A DNA stretch of 64,000 nucleotides from Anaspis maculata (Eukaryota; Arthropoda; Insecta; Coleoptera; Scraptiidae). Location of the stretch: assembly GCA_949128115.1 (NCBI GenBank), contig OX421962.1:14893262-14957261 (forward strand). The letters are read 5' to 3'. A program made the translations under genes and the position numbers. The notes beneath the pieces were generated by a model. It was given only the letters and a program-made list of their open reading frames with translations, did not search any database and had not been told where the DNA came from. Shown piece by piece: positions 10,681 through 23,092 of this stretch; the first letter of the stretch is position 1; each line of letters opens with the position of its first letter.

Positions 10681-13047
10681 GGCCAGTCAAATTAGAACAA
10701 ATTTTCCCGTTTGAGGAAAAAACTGTTGGAGTTTTGGAAATTTGACAGTAATGTCCGGTGAGGTGTACTGTTAAAGATACTAAAAGTCCCCAACTCACCT
10801 ATTGAGCTCGAGCCGTCATCTTGGAAAAATGGTCATTCGATACAGTTTTCTGCTTATATTCCGCTAATCATCACAGATATTCAATTAAGTTTCATAAAAA
10901 ATCAAGGCTGTGAAATTGTCTACAAAACTTGTTTCATGCCGATTTTTTTCTCGTATCTGTTGATAATCATGGAATTAACTTAACAAAAAAAAAATTAAAA
11001 AATTAGCGATTTTTTGCCTATGGCTAGAGATAATGTCTTCAGAATTTGTGAAGATGTTGGCAGTCTACATCAAAGCTAAACGTGACAGTTGAGGTAGAAA
11101 AAAATTGCGAAAATATATTTTTTTTTCAAATTGAGCAAAAATCTGGTTTTTGAGTTTGACATTTCAAACAGGGCGGAGTGAATAAGGTTCCAATCGAACA
11201 TCAATCAGTTTTGATATTTACATATTGTAAGACAAGATTTCATCAGTATTGGGCCTTCACGAGCTTCTGGAATGCTCGATATGAATTAAACTAAAAGAAT
11301 CAGGAGCTGAACCCACCCAGGGTTGGGGACATGAATGGAGAGTGCAAGACCCGTAACTTTGACATAATTTTTTTCCCGTCCTTCAGGCTCTCCCAGGTCG
11401 AAAGGGGACCCTTGGTAGCGTCCATCAAACTTTTTAATACCTTACCGAGCGAGGTGACCAGAGAGTCGGCTCCTAGGTTCAGATCTCGAATAAAGACGTT
11501 CCTTAAGTGCAACCCCTTCTATAACCTGACCGAGTCTTATGATTTTTTCAAGCAGCCCGGTGCAGCTGTGATCTTGTATTTGTATTTATTATTTTCTGTA
11601 TTATTATATTTTGTACTTTGCTTATTCAGGTACTAATCACCCTAATTGACAACTCTATACAGGGCCAAGCCCTGTCCTATACACCTGTAAAAGGTTGAGG
11701 CAATAAATTGTTAATTGTTAATTGTTAATTGAGTAATAGCTATGTCCAAAAAGTGTTGTCGATTGGTTCTGAAGGAAACATTTCGAAACAAAAGACATCA
11801 GCAAAGGATATACAGGAGGTCCAAAGGTTATTCAACTGTATATGACCTCCATGTTGATGTGCCTGATCCAAAATAGTAGGTACAAAAAGAATCAATCAAA
11901 ATGTTAAAATTTACCCTGTAAAACAAAAAGTAACAATACAAAATGGAAGTAGTGAAGCATACCTGATGCCAAAAAGAGGGCCTTTACATTTCTGAAAAAA
12001 AAAACAAGATTCATTGATTTATTTGAAAGTTATTAGTCCTCAGACTTGACTTAACAATTTTTAGCCAGTCAAATGGGTTAAAGTAGAGAGAAGTAACTGT
12101 CGGAGTTTCAGCAATTTGACAGGGATGTTAGCTGAGGTATACTTATAAACATACTGAAAGTTCCCGCCTCTACCTGTTGTGCTCGAGCCGCCATCATGGA
12201 AAAATGGGATCGAAGGACCATTTTTCCAAGATGGCGGCTCAAGCGCAACAAGTAGAGGTGGGGACTCTTAGTATAATTATAAGATTATAAGTATACTTTA
12301 GCGAACATCCCTGTCAAATTTCTGAAACTCCGACAGTTACTTCTCTCTACTTTTCCCTATTTGACTGGCTGAAATTTGTAAAGTCCAGTTTGAGGACTGA
12401 TAACTTAATAAATCAATAATTTTGTTCTTTTTTTCGGCAATGTGAAGGCTGTATTTTTGGCACCAGGTATACTTTACTACTTCCATTCTGTATCGTTACT
12501 TTTTGTTATACAGGGTGGATTTTAACATTTTGATTGATTCTTTTGTACTATTTTGGATTGAAACCTTTAATCCGCCTTGTTGAAAATGTCAAACTCAAAA
12601 ACCAAATTTTTGCTCAATTTGAAAAAAATCTTCGCAATTTTTTTTCTATCTCAACTGTCACGTTTAGCTTTGATGTAGACTACCAACATCTTCACAAATT
12701 TTGAAGACAATATCTTTGGCCATAGGCAAAAAATCGCTAATTTTTTTTTTGTTGAATTAATTTCATTAATATCAGCAGATACGAGAAAAAAATCGGTATG
12801 AAACAATTTATGTAGACAATTTTATAGCCCTGGTTTTTAATGAAACTTGATCAAATATCACTGATGATTAGCGCAATATAAGCAGAAAACTGGATCGGAA
12901 GACCATTTTTCCAAGATGGCGGCTCGAGCTCAATAGGTAGAGTTGAGGATTTTTAGTATGTCTATCAGTACACCTTACCGGACATTACTGTCAAATTTTC
13001 AAAACTTCAACAGTTTTTTCCCTCCAGCTTTCCTTACTTGACTGGCC
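10681..13047. mobile_element. TA-flanked foldback element, self-nested (GGCCAGTCAA family)
   Basis: The ends are GGCCAGTCAAA... and ...TTGACTGGCC, each flanked by TA (10679-10680 and 13048-13049). The outer arms cover about 10681-11200 and 12560-13047. An inner pair, about 11868-12203 and 12204-12548, folds on a centre near 12203. The inner portion 12062-12371 is itself a diverged copy of the element's own terminal sequence (CCAGTCAAAT...GACAGGGATGT...CTCGAGCCGCC), so the same family appears nested within itself. The left arm is split by a LINE fragment (about 11201-11867). No transposase is encoded. Confidence 0.82.
11201..11735 (+). mobile_element. 5'-truncated LINE with (TTAATTG)n tail
   Basis: This fragment interrupts the left foldback arm between matching sequences that are contiguous in the right arm. 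A frame at about 11391-11560 encodes a segment (KLFNTLPSEVTRES...RSRIKTFLKC) typical of the extreme C-terminus of jockey/CR1-type LINE reverse transcriptases. The 3' end is marked by GGTTGAGGCAATAAATTG followed by three to four TTAATTG repeats (about 11705-11732). Everything 5' of the RT C-terminus is missing. Sequence at 11736-11867 also lacks a counterpart in the right arm and is not identified. Confidence 0.65.
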
Positions 13048-13324
13048 TATGAGGAAAGCGAACAGCAGTCCAGTTTTTGTACAGGTTCATGTGCCGACCC
13101 CATGGATGTTGGTAGGCGGTGAAGGTCACTCTTCTGTGTTGAACCACGCCATGGTCCGGATGTTAGGCGCCACAATACCACCACCACTTTGCATTTGATG
13201 ACTAAGATGTGCCGTTTGGTACGAATGTTGTATAATGTATATACCCAGGGTGATCACAACTGCAAAACTACAACTCATGAACCAAAAAAAAAGTTGGAGT
13301 CATGAAAATCAGCACAGCAGTAAT

Positions 13325-13484
13325 ATGACTTTTTGGAGCAAAAATAAAGTGACAAGCTGGAGGGCTACGACTACGGCTGATGACACCTGCAAAGTTTTGG
13401 AGTGAAACTATCAGCGGCCATCGGCCGTATTCTCCCAGCACCAGCGCTCCGGCTTGTCACTTTATTTTTGGTCCAAAAAGTCAT
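13325..13484. mobile_element. Short inverted-repeat MITE
   Basis: About 37-bp termini (ATGACTTTTTGGAGCAAAAA... against ...TTTTTGGTCCAAAAAGTCAT) enclose about 85 bp of unrelated sequence. Confidence 0.7.
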
Positions 13485-13519
13485 CCTACTGAAAACAGAA
13501 AGTGTGTGAGATACCTATA

Positions 13520-14559
13520 CAGGGTGGTCCGACTTTTATGTCATTAAACTCAAGGATCGATAGAGAATAGAAAATGAAGGGGACTTTCTCCAGAAAACAT
13601 ATTCGAGAAATGTCTAGTAACAGAGATACAGCCCTTCAAAGTTGGAAATAAATAATCGTTTTTCCCTCATAACTTTTGAACCGCTCAACCGTTTTGATTC
13701 AAAATAGAACCAAAAGTTTATTGAAATTATCCCCTGTCGAACAATCATAAAATGTTCAATAAAAAAGTTTCAGGGGCGTAGACGTTAGGGGGTGTCTCTA
13801 CTTTTCTCCCCCTATTTTTCACCCCCCTAGTTATTTTTGAAAATTGTTAATTATTTTGAAATCTACGTTCAATTTGAAGAAAAAATCTCGATTGCAAAAT
13901 TTTGATTAGAGGCTTCGTTTAGGAGATATTTGAGTTTAAAACTTTGGAAAACATCCTGAAATCGCCACTTTCCAGAGCCCAAATTGTTTTTCTCCTGAAA
14001 ATTTCTCGTGTTTTGGAAAAAATGGTGGTTTATCAACTTAGAAATTCTAGAAAACCTATTTCAGCTGAGAAATCATGACCTTTTTGGGATTTTAATTTTT
14101 AGACCTTTGAAAGTTGTGCTTTTGAGATGTTTTCCAAACCTTCAATCCTAAATATCTCCCAAACAAAGCCTCGAATCAAAATTTTGCAAGAGTGATTTTT
14201 TCTTCAAAATTGAACGTAAAATCCAAAATTATGAACAGTTTCCAAAAATAACCAGGAGGTGAAAATAGGGGGGGAAAGTAGGGACACTCTCCAATGTCTA
14301 CGCCCCTGAAACGTTTCTATGGAACATGTTATGATTGTTCGACAGGGGATAATTTCAGTAAACCTTTGGTTCTATTTTGAATCAAATCGGTTGAACGGTT
14401 CAAAAGTTATGCTGAAAAAACGATTATTTATTTCCAACTTTGAAGGGCTGTATCTCTGTTATTAGGCATTTCTCAAATACGTTTTATGAAGAAAGTCCCC
14501 TTCATTTTTCACTCTCTATCGATTCTCAAATTGATTGACATAAAAGTCGGACCACCCTG
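13520..14559. mobile_element. TA-flanked palindromic element (CAGGGTGGTCCGACTT)
   Basis: The element is almost entirely two inverted arms, about 13520-13960 and 14125-14559, meeting near 14045. Each end is CAGGGTGGTCCGACTTTTATGTCA flanked by TA. TA target sites and CAGGGTG ends are typical of Tc1/mariner-type non-autonomous elements. No coding capacity is seen. Confidence 0.85.
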
Positions 14560-14678
14560 TAGATTCAAAATTTAATGCTTATCAAGTTAAAATAAGCCGC
14601 GCCTGAATATTTTCAGCCGTTTCTGAAATATTTTGAATTTAGTAGTCGGTTTCATGAAAATTGACACTCATCAATAAT

Positions 14679-17412
14679 AGTCTGGGGGCATAGGGTCAAA
14701 AAAGGCTTGGCCGTGTGCAACTTCGTGAAGATATATAGAGTTATGTCCTAAACGACTCCTGGGCGATCATGGACCATGAAAAATTATGGTGGAATATTGA
14801 CATCTGCTGCAGGCAAATATGGTGGAGGCGCCAAAATGGGCTTATCTGGTAATAATAAACTGGCTGTAGCTCGTTTGTTTTTCAACGGATTTCAACATCT
14901 GGAACGTCATTTTGTAGACAGAAAAATTATCTTCTTTTTTCATACCTGAATTCTCAAACGTCATTTCGGGAAACTGTCAAAATTGTCTCTATAAGATATG
15001 CTAAGCTCCGGCCTTTTTTGAAGGTTGTCTGATATTTTGTTATAGATCTTGAGGTGCCCTTTCCGAATTTCCACTTTTCCACTTCGTATATTTGCCGTCT
15101 TGGCCGCCATATTGGAAAGATGGCGCCCAAAAAACAGTTTTTTGTCACTATCCTCATTTCAGTTATTGTGAGGTGGAAGCGTTTGAATGCGAATGGAAGC
15201 TTATTCAATTCTCTACAATTTGACACCTTACTCGTGTACGTGCTACTTCCGGTTCTTGGGCTATGGCGTCTAGAACTCCCTGAAGCATCAACTTTTGTCA
15301 TCCAATTAGCATATCAAGTTGATCTTAGCTCCACGTGGCAGTCAAATTGACCATAAATAATGATAAGTTGTCAACCAAAGACCATTAATATCCAGAAAAT
15401 CAATCATGGTAACGGTTGTTATGCAACTACAGAGTGAACTCTAAGGGAAAATTGACTTTGAAAGGGTATAGCTTGAGAACCGTAGGTCGCACATGAGTGA
15501 TTCAGATGTCAAGTTCTAGAGAATTTGATAGACTTTCACTTTTGATATGAAGCCTGAATTTTATGACAAATTTTCCGAAAATTTTCCGAAAATATGTTTT
15601 TTGGACGCCATCTTTCTAAAATTATGGCCAGAGCAGCAGAGACACGAAGTGGAAAAGTGAATATTCTGAATGATGACCTCAAATATCATCATAATAATGA
15701 GTTTCGAATGTATCTTATATCCTTCAAATGCTATATCACCTTTATTTCTTTCTAAAATCAATTTACTTTCACAGTTCACCCTGTAATTACACAAATAACA
15801 TCACCATGATCGATTTTCTAAATGTTTCATCATCTATGGTTGATGGCCAAAAGCTGTTCATGGTTAATTTGCTCACTACATGACGGTGGTATCAATTTAA
15901 CATGCTGATTGAATGCCGAAAGTTGATGCTTCTGGAAGTACTGAAAGCTCTAACTCAAGAACCATAAATCGCACATGAATGACTGATATGTCAAATTGTA
16001 GAGATTTGAATGGGCTTTCCTCCGCATATACACGTTTTATAATATAATATAATATAATATTTTATTTATCTTGAAAAATTGTCACTATGTACAATATAAG
16101 ATACGTCAATTAAAATATTTAGGTTTGTGTCCAATACAATTGGATAAAAAAAAATAATTTACTACCACTAGTTAGTGAGTAGGTATACCAGGTACATCAC
16201 ATTTATGCATATTCATGCTAACACGATACAGTAATAAGACAATCAAACAAATTACAATTTAAAATATTCACTGATTGAATAAATTGCAGGAGACTCCTGG
16301 AGAAAACATTTCACTCTTGCTTTGAATTTATGAATGTCTGTTTCTGCCCTTATGTCTTCAGATAGGTGATTATAAAATCTAATGGCTGAAATTTCAGGGC
16401 CGTTGTTTACAGTTTGTAAGTTCCATTTGGGAATGTGTAAAAGATTGCAATTCCGAGTTCTGTATGCGTTCACATCTCCATACGTCAAAAACCTTTCAAC
16501 GTTCTTTCTGACCCAGCACACACATTTTAAAATATATATCGAGTATACAGTTAATATTTTATAGTCTGAGAAGTATCGCCTACAGGAAGTGGTGAACGAC
16601 AAACCTAGCATTGCTCGAATAATGCGCTTCTGCGTAATGAAAACCCTTTTAACATGACACGAATTACCCCAGGATAGGATGCCATAGGATAATATTGGGT
16701 GGATGCAGCCGAAATAAAATTCCATCAAAGTGGGAAGACTGACAGTAGTCTTCAATTGGGTCATACAAAAACACTTGCTGGAGAGTCTCTTGCAAACGGA
16801 GTCCACATGAACCCCCCACGTCAACCCTTCATCCATCCACACACCCAAAAACTTCACACTCTCGCACTGAATCACGGTTGAATCAAGAGATCTGACCAAA
16901 ATACTCTTTTAATCTTGAGTCAGTTAAATTCAAGATATTGACAAAAAACTCTTTTTTGGGCGCCATCTTTTCAATATGGCGGCCAAAACGGCAAACATAC
17001 GAAGTGGAAAAGTAGAAATTCGGGAAGAGCATTTCAAGATCTATGATACTGCCAGGTTTCAAAAATATCGGATAACTTTCAAAAAATGGCGGAATTTAGC
17101 ATATCTTATAAGACAATTTTGACAGTTTCACGAAATGACGTTTGTAAATTCAGGTATGAAGTAAGAAGAGAATTCTTTTGTTCACAAAATGACGTGTCAG
17201 ATGTTGAAATCCGTTGAAAAACAAACGAGCTACAGCCAGTTTTTTATTACCAGATGGAGCCCATCTTGGCGCCTCCACCATATTTGCCTGCAGTAAATGC
17301 CAATATTCCACCATGATTTTTCATAGTCCTTGATCCCCCAGGAATCGATTAAGACGTAACTCTATATATCTTCACGAAGCTGCACACGGCACGACCTATG
17401 CTCCCATACTAT
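14679..17412. mobile_element. Foldback element with a LINE inserted in its right arm
   Basis: The outer arms (about 14685-15150 and 16932-17408) share, in inverted order, the segments around CTTCGTGAAGATATATAGAGTTA, the ATGGTGGAATATTG block, and a GGCCGCCATATTGGAAAGATGGCG block. The inner arms (about 15190-15450 and 15760-16035) continue the same symmetry around a centre near 15600. A LINE fragment (about 16036-16905) splits the right arm. Imperfect TA-containing ends suggest the same insertion chemistry as the neighbouring elements. Confidence 0.78.
16036..16905 (-). mobile_element. 5'-truncated LINE with (TATAA)n tail
   Basis: On the minus strand, 16252-16899 encodes the last about 200 residues of a LINE reverse transcriptase (CESVKFLGVWMDEGLTW, then a thumb/C-terminal region, then HLSEDIRAETDIHKFKARVK near the end). 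This has the layout of CR1/jockey-group ORF2 C-termini. The catalytic RT domain is missing, so the copy is a dead 5'-truncated insertion. Its 3' end is a run of TATAA repeats (about 16034-16062 on the plus strand). The frame is intact over its length, so the insertion is comparatively recent. Confidence 0.75.
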
Positions 17413-17429
17413 AAATCAACGATTTTTCA

Positions 17430-18973
17430 AGATGGGGGAGAGAACCGCGCCCGAAACAAGCCTATGCAGGAAGAGAAGGTAGCCAATCGTTCTTCGGCTT
17501 TCCAAGGACCGATGCCCAAATCTGGCTAGCTGACTGCTGCGGGAAACCAACACAAGGGTTAACTTCATTGACGCTGAGGGCCAGCAGTTTCAGAAAACGC
17601 TGCTGCTCACCCTCTAGACAGGACATATTTCTCGTGGTAGGGGCACTAGATGACGGATGCATACTCCAGGGCAAAACCAAGGACGCAGACAGACGCTGCA
17701 ATGTTTCGATGTTGAAAAAGTCCTTGGAGTTCCGCGTCACGAAACCCAATGTAGTGTAGGCTGCCCTGTGCACGTAACCAATGCGCTCGGAGAAAGAAAG
17801 CTTTGGGTCGAAGTACACGCCAAGGTCTTTAATGACACCAGGTCTGGCCAGAATATCAATCTTGTATGGGAACTCCAGGGGTCCAGAGGACTTTGAAAAA
17901 GACATTACCTACCATGCACTTCGTCACGTTCAAGTCAAGACCGTTTGCAGTGCACCTCCCCACCAACGCATCGATGTCCTCCTGAAGGCGAGAGCAGTCC
18001 CCAGAAGAATTCACAGGTGAAAAGATCTTCAAATCGTCAGCATAGAGGAGGACCGAGCTCCTGAGGCTCAGCCCAATGTCATTTATGGAAATTATGAAAA
18101 GGAGGGAACCCAGCTCAGATCCTTGCGGGACCCCCGACAAAACCTCGGAACTGTGACCGGACACCCTCACAAACTGCTTTCGATCGACCAGATAGGACCT
18201 GAACAGTCTGACCAGATCAGGGGGAAACCCCAGGTTTTCCAATTTCCCCAAGAGTATGTCGTGGTTGATGCGATCGAAAGCTATTGAGAAATCGGTGTAG
18301 ATGACATCGGCTTGCGCTCGCTCGTACGATATAAATTATGTTTTCTCCATCAAGGTCGTTGTTGACTTTCCCTTTATAAAAACAACGGTTCAACAAACCC
18401 CGATATAACCCTATGTAGACAAATCTCGGACACCTTCCTGACGTTGCTCAAGAAAGCGATCGGTCTATAGTTCTCAGCGCAATTCCTAGGACGGCTCTTG
18501 TGAATAGGGCACAACCTAGAGCTTTTCCATGATTCGGGAAAGGTGGAGGAAGCAAGAGCTCTATTGAAAATCAATGGCAGGGGGCGAGCAAGGGCAGAAC
18601 GACAGTCCCTCAACAGATCTGATGGAATGAGGTCCGGCCCGACAGCACTACCAACCTTTAGCTCAACCAAAGCTGCCACGACGTCACTTTCGCTGAAAGT
18701 GGTGAGGCAAAGGTAGTCAGTCGACCCCAAGTCGCCACAGGAGTTAGCTGGATTGTTACTGTGCTAAGCAGTTGGCAACATCACGGGGATTACTGTAAGA
18801 TTCACATTGGTGCAAAACGTCACTGGGCATACCCGACTGACCCTTTTTGCTCGATATGTTGCCAAAACTTCCTTGGTTCACCCCCAATATCACCCTCGAT
18901 CCGGGACAAGTATTTGGCGTGAGCAACTCTAAATGTCACGCTTGAGGGCCGCCCGAGGAGCCCTTCGGCGTCA
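17430..18973 (-). pseudogene. Degenerate LINE reverse transcriptase fragment (jockey-group-like)
   Basis: Four minus-strand frame pieces read in order along one RT: a pre-RT segment near 18820-18970 (YLSRIEGDIGGEPRKFWQHI), the fingers/palm start at 18374-18730 (SAVGPDLIPSDLL, ENYRPIAFL), the palm with LSGVPQGS and the catalytic YADD at 17856-18251, and the thumb at 17462-17905. Frame changes occur near 18300 and 17880, so the protein cannot be made. No endonuclease or ORF1 is present and the 3' tail is not clear. It sits inside the 13154-19469 foldback element. Confidence 0.8.
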
Positions 18974-19028
18974 GCACGGACCGCCATCTTGGTAACACCT
19001 CCTAAAATTAAGACATGGGTACCTACCG

Positions 19029-19385
19029 AGAGTTCATAAATTAAATGGGTCAAGGGTGCCTGTGGATTCAAAAACGTCTGTCGAAACTAGCGTAATTCTT
19101 TTGTAATAAATTTGTCAAACTTTGACAAGTTACGTCCTATATTATTGATTTCTGATCTGCCATAAGTGCACGAGAATACTTCAAGTTCGAAAATACTCCT
19201 CGATCATGTAGGTTTTGTGCCCTGCCGTGAAAACCACATTTAAAATGTTCCGAAAACAAAAACTGCGACTGGTTTGACAAATTACGATAACCAAAAAATT
19301 ACAGACATCAAATGAACGATGCTAGCTCCGACAGATGTTTTCAAAGTCATAGGCACCCTTGACCCATTTAATCTATGAACGCTCG
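19029..19385. mobile_element. Small foldback element
   Basis: The termini TTCATAAATTAAATGGGTCAAGGGTGCC and their reverse complement (about 19345-19380) bound 350 bp. The flanking sequences ACCGAG and CTCGGT interrupt a segment that is continuous in the related copy at 53630-53650, which confirms the insertion. Confidence 0.7.
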
Positions 19386-19469
19386 GTATTTACAACATTT
19401 GTACCAAACGGCACCGCCTAATCATTAAATGCCAGGTGCAAGGTGGTTGGTGCCTAACATCCGCCGGTA

Positions 19470-21085
19470 GTGTGGAGGAAAGCAGTCACACCGGCGGCGT
19501 CGATGTCACCAAAAAATAAATTTCGTAAACATAGATCAGCTCAATCATCGTTTCTGAAACCGTCCATAACAGCAGAAGCCTCACTTCCCCCTTTTTCCAC
19601 TAAACGTGTGGCTCTATGTTATTACTAGGTAGGTACGTACCTACGCAAATTGTTTAAATAATGATATTGGCTATGCTAATAGCTACAGCTAATTAATTTC
19701 AATAAATAAATATACTATCCAGATTACAAGGGATTTTCTTGTGCAGATATCATCAATAGGTAGGTACTTTCACGTTTATTATAGTCATTTATCTGGGTGA
19801 CAATTTGCAACGCGGATTAGGTGGGTACTCGGGTGGGTACCTACCTGTCGCAGGAATATTAATTGTTTCCCGGTAAAAACTGGCGGGAATCGGGGAATCG
19901 ATAATTATTAGGGACGACAAAATGGGATGCAGATAGGTGGGTATCTATTTGATTGAATTCTGGATATAACCAGTTAATCTGTTTAAAGCAGTCATGTGTT
20001 GAAAATTACACTTGTCACGAGGAACGTTCATGTCATGTCATCTGTCAGCAACAGTATCTACCAACTACTGAAAAATATTAGCCAGGATAATTGTGCTGCT
20101 GCCAGTGTTGCTGAGGGATAACAAATGATTTGCGTATGTTTTTCGACTTCATTCATGCAAAACTTGCAGCAAATATTGGGCAGATACAGTGGAGAACAAT
20201 AATAGTATATTATAAATGATTAAACTGCACGCAGTCTTCCTTCAAAATGTTATTTATTTTATTCTGACCGGTTTCGAAGGTCTCTGGCTCTTCTTCGTCT
20301 AGTAGATTACATAGTACCGAGATGGAAATGGTCCCATTACAGCCAAGGGATTCAATATATTACCGAGGCGCGCCGAGGTGAGGTAGAATCTTGTAAGCTC
20401 TAATGACGCTTTACTCCGTGGTATGTATAGGACTTTATTCACAATGATCCAGTTTAAATGCCAATATTTGACTTTATTCAAAGTTTTTCGCGTCAAACGT
20501 TTTTATCAGGTAGACATAGGCAACCTTTTCAAACAACGCAACGACTCCATCAATACTCCGCGCTCCGCGACAGCTGTTCAGATCAGATCAGCTCTCTTCA
20601 TACGTCATGACATTAGCTCTGTTCTGGAAGCAGTTGAAAACGGTTTGCAAATGATCAGAAGCAAGCACACAGGTAAAAATTTGTTGAACCTCCAGCACAA
20701 TAGAATGAATATCCATCTGGACACCCATTTCTGACGGTTTTCGGACTGGATCCAACTGCTGCCAAAACAGACCTATTATTTCCCAACCTGTAAGAAATAA
20801 TTCACTTTCCAACATTCCAACATTTGAAAGTTGGGAGTGTATCGATTGCTAATTCATTGTGAATAAAACACCTAGTAAAACTTGCCAGGTCAGGTCCACA
20901 CATCCACTAATAGCCCAGGCATTTTAGGTAAAATTTACATCGAACCCTGGAATAAATACAGGATGTTTGCAAACTTGATCTTGAAACTTCTTCTTTACTG
21001 CAGTTTAGAATTTCTGAATTTTGTTTTTGTACTGAATTAAAGCCAAAACTGCAGTGAAGAAGAAGTTTTACAGTGTTTTACTGTT
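19470..21085. other. Intergenic DNA, no gene recognised
   Basis: AT-rich sequence with several GGTAGGTAC-type direct and inverted repeats (near 19630, 19762 and 19840). Short frames show no recognisable domain. Nothing functional can be supported. Confidence 0.4.
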
Positions 21086-21089
21086 GGAG

Positions 21090-21510
21090 AAGACAATACA
21101 ACCCCCTTTCATCCCTCTATTTTCGTTAATTTGAAAGATTTTAGTGAATGCTCTTGAACAGATTAAAAAGCAATGTTTTTGAACCATTGAATATGTTTTG
21201 TAATTTTATTTACTGTGCAGGGTGAGTCGTAAATCCTGAAACTCCAGTTTTCTTCAAAAATACATGCAGAAAATTTCTTATGGAAACTATTTGTGTTATT
21301 TGTTGCTCTACATCAGTTTTATAACCTCTAGAACCTTCCACTGGCATTTTCGAGGAAAAATAGATTTTCACGTTTCATGACTCACCCTGTACACTAAAAA
21401 AAATTACAAAACACATTAGAGGTTCAAAAAATTTACTTTTTGGTCTGATGGGAAGAGTTTCCCAAAATCTTTCAAAATAACGAAAATAGAAGGGGTCGAA
21501 GGACCACCTT
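21090..21510. mobile_element. Inverted-repeat element with CAGGGTGAGTC core
   Basis: Arms of about 200 bp (about 21090-21300 and 21310-21510) fold around 21305. Inside, CAGGGTGAGTC at 21218 and its complement ending at 21390 look like the ends of a smaller about 173 bp element, so one element may be nested within another. Confidence 0.6.
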
Positions 21511-21694
21511 TTGACCCTTCATATCAAAAGGAGGGTCCCCAAAAAATAAAAAATAAAATAAAAAAATAAACATTTTTCTAGCACTTTTGGAGCATTCAAC
21601 TGACTGCGGTTCAATTGAAAATTATTCAAATGAATAACATACTGGTCGGCGGTACGGCATGGGTGGATATGCATACAGGCTACTATAACGAAAG

Positions 21695-21801
21695 TCAAGC
21701 ATCGCCCGCAGAAGCCAGAACCTGGATGGGTGACTGGTGGATAGCTGGGCGCGAAGAGAGCGGACGCAGCGTAGTGTACTTGCCCAAGGGGGCTCCATTA
21801 C
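21695..21801 (-). CDS. Candidate Osiris exon 5: C-terminal tail
   Basis: An acceptor (GCGTGTACAG) before 21801 gives a phase-compatible continuation of exon 4 that encodes 34 residues (starting NGAPLGKYTTLRPLSS) and stops at TGA (21695-21697). With it the total coding length is exactly divisible by three. The sequence is more GC-rich than its surroundings. The C-terminus of Osiris proteins is poorly conserved, so homology cannot confirm it. Another terminal exon, between 10.4 and 24.7 kb or beyond the window, remains possible. Confidence 0.42.
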
Positions 21802-23002
21802 CTGTACACGCACATGAACGAGATGATTGTAGGTAGTAGCATAAATCCATAGTGCGGCTCGGTGCGTCCGACACCTCGACACCCAGATGGGTAAAAGAGG
21901 TTACGATTATATATATATATAACATACTGAAAGCTCCGGTCCGGCAAGTGTAACGAAATGAGCCATAAATTGTTAGTCAAATCAATATTCTTGTTACGCC
22001 AAATTTGCAAGAGCAAAAATTCAGCTTTTGGAATGAGTCAAGTTTGAAAATTCTGAAAATGTCGTGATAGATAGTGTTTGCTATTGATCAAACAATGCGC
22101 ATTGCTGTAGAAAATCCTAAATGTACCAATGTAACCGATCTAATCGCAACGATAAACATTTTTCATAAAATACCGTCAAATGTTAGCTCTACGCCGTTAC
22201 GTTTCTGGCGTAGCTGGCAAGAACAGCGGCGTTTAAACATTCCTTCTACCTGATCAATCGGGAAACGCTGTTTCCGTTGCAATGGTGTCAATCACTCACT
22301 ACCCCGCTACCCCCTGCCATGATCAAATCGACCAACTTTGTTGAAAACAATACTTCACTTCGCTCGACATAGTCTCGGGGTTTCATCAAATGCCGACTCA
22401 TCAAGATGCGGTCGAAAAAAAAACGGCATTTGTAACGCCCGATGGGCAGTGGTAGTCCTCATATGTCTTTCAGTCTAACGAATGCCCCATCTGGGTATCA
22501 ACGGCTTGATTTTCAACAGTTTCAGAAAATTTGGAAATCCTTAGCGGGACCCTCAAGCTCTTCCATAAAAATGGTTTTCAAAAAAAAAATGAAGGAGTAC
22601 CGATTTCTTATAACATAACTACCCACTCAGCATGAAAACATCTCTGTGACATCACTTGGATGTTCAAGTCACAACTGCGATGTTAACAAAAAAAAAGTCT
22701 ATACGATGTTGAGTGGACATCTCTGTGACATCTCTGTTACCTTTTATGTCCAAGTAATTAGAACATGAATGAGATATCTCAAAGATGTCCAAATGGACAT
22801 ATTCATCTACATCGCTATTCCACATCTCGTAGATATCACTTCTTGACGTACATATAACGTCGCATTTTAGATGTGTATTTTTTAATAAAAATTATTTTCC
22901 GCCACTTTTCAACATAGTTTTATGTCATAGGAGGTTCCGCACCTATTTTTACTAATTTTTACAATCTATACAGCACGTTTTTTTCCTAAGTTGTTCTTCT
23001 AT

Positions 23003-23092
23003 TGGCGTACTCTGAAGGATTCGAACCTGGATCCCGACAGGTGATAGTTAGAGACACTGCTGCCGATTCGTCTAAGCTACCAACTTGTCTAA
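23003..23092 (-). other. tRNA-like (B-box containing) segment
   Basis: On the minus strand a TAGCTTAGACGAATCGG segment resembling an A box is followed by GGTTCGAATCC, a perfect B-box core. The T stem has two mismatches and a convincing anticodon arm cannot be drawn, so this is a tRNA-derived relic or SINE head, not a working tRNA gene. Confidence 0.45.

Larger units (their letters stand above)
13154..19469. mobile_element. Exploded foldback element (GTCCGGATGTTA family) hosting nested insertions
   Basis: The left end (GTCCGGATGTTAGGCGCC at 13154, followed by the GTGCCGTTTGGTACGAATGTTGTA segment) is matched in reverse complement at about 19384-19463. The same termini define a compact 1.4 kb copy at 52283-53705. 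Here the element is expanded to over 6 kb by four further elements (13325-13484, 13520-14559, 14679-17412, 19029-19385) and a LINE fragment (about 17430-18973). The recognisable host-element pieces are about 13154-13324, 13485-13518, 14562-14678, 18974-19028 and 19386-19469. Confidence 0.72.

Noticed and set aside
15054..15350. Frames within the arms of the 14679-17412 element
   Set aside because: They arise in non-coding inverted-repeat DNA, and the matching opposite arm does not preserve them.
21622..21882. Alternative minus- and plus-strand frames over the proposed Osiris exon 5
   Set aside because: Only the frame that continues exon 4 in phase through an AG acceptor gives a coherent protein. 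The others lack supporting signals.
23003..23092. A functional tRNA gene on the minus strand
   Set aside because: The B box is good, but the T stem has mismatches and no anticodon arm can be drawn, so only a tRNA-like segment is reported.
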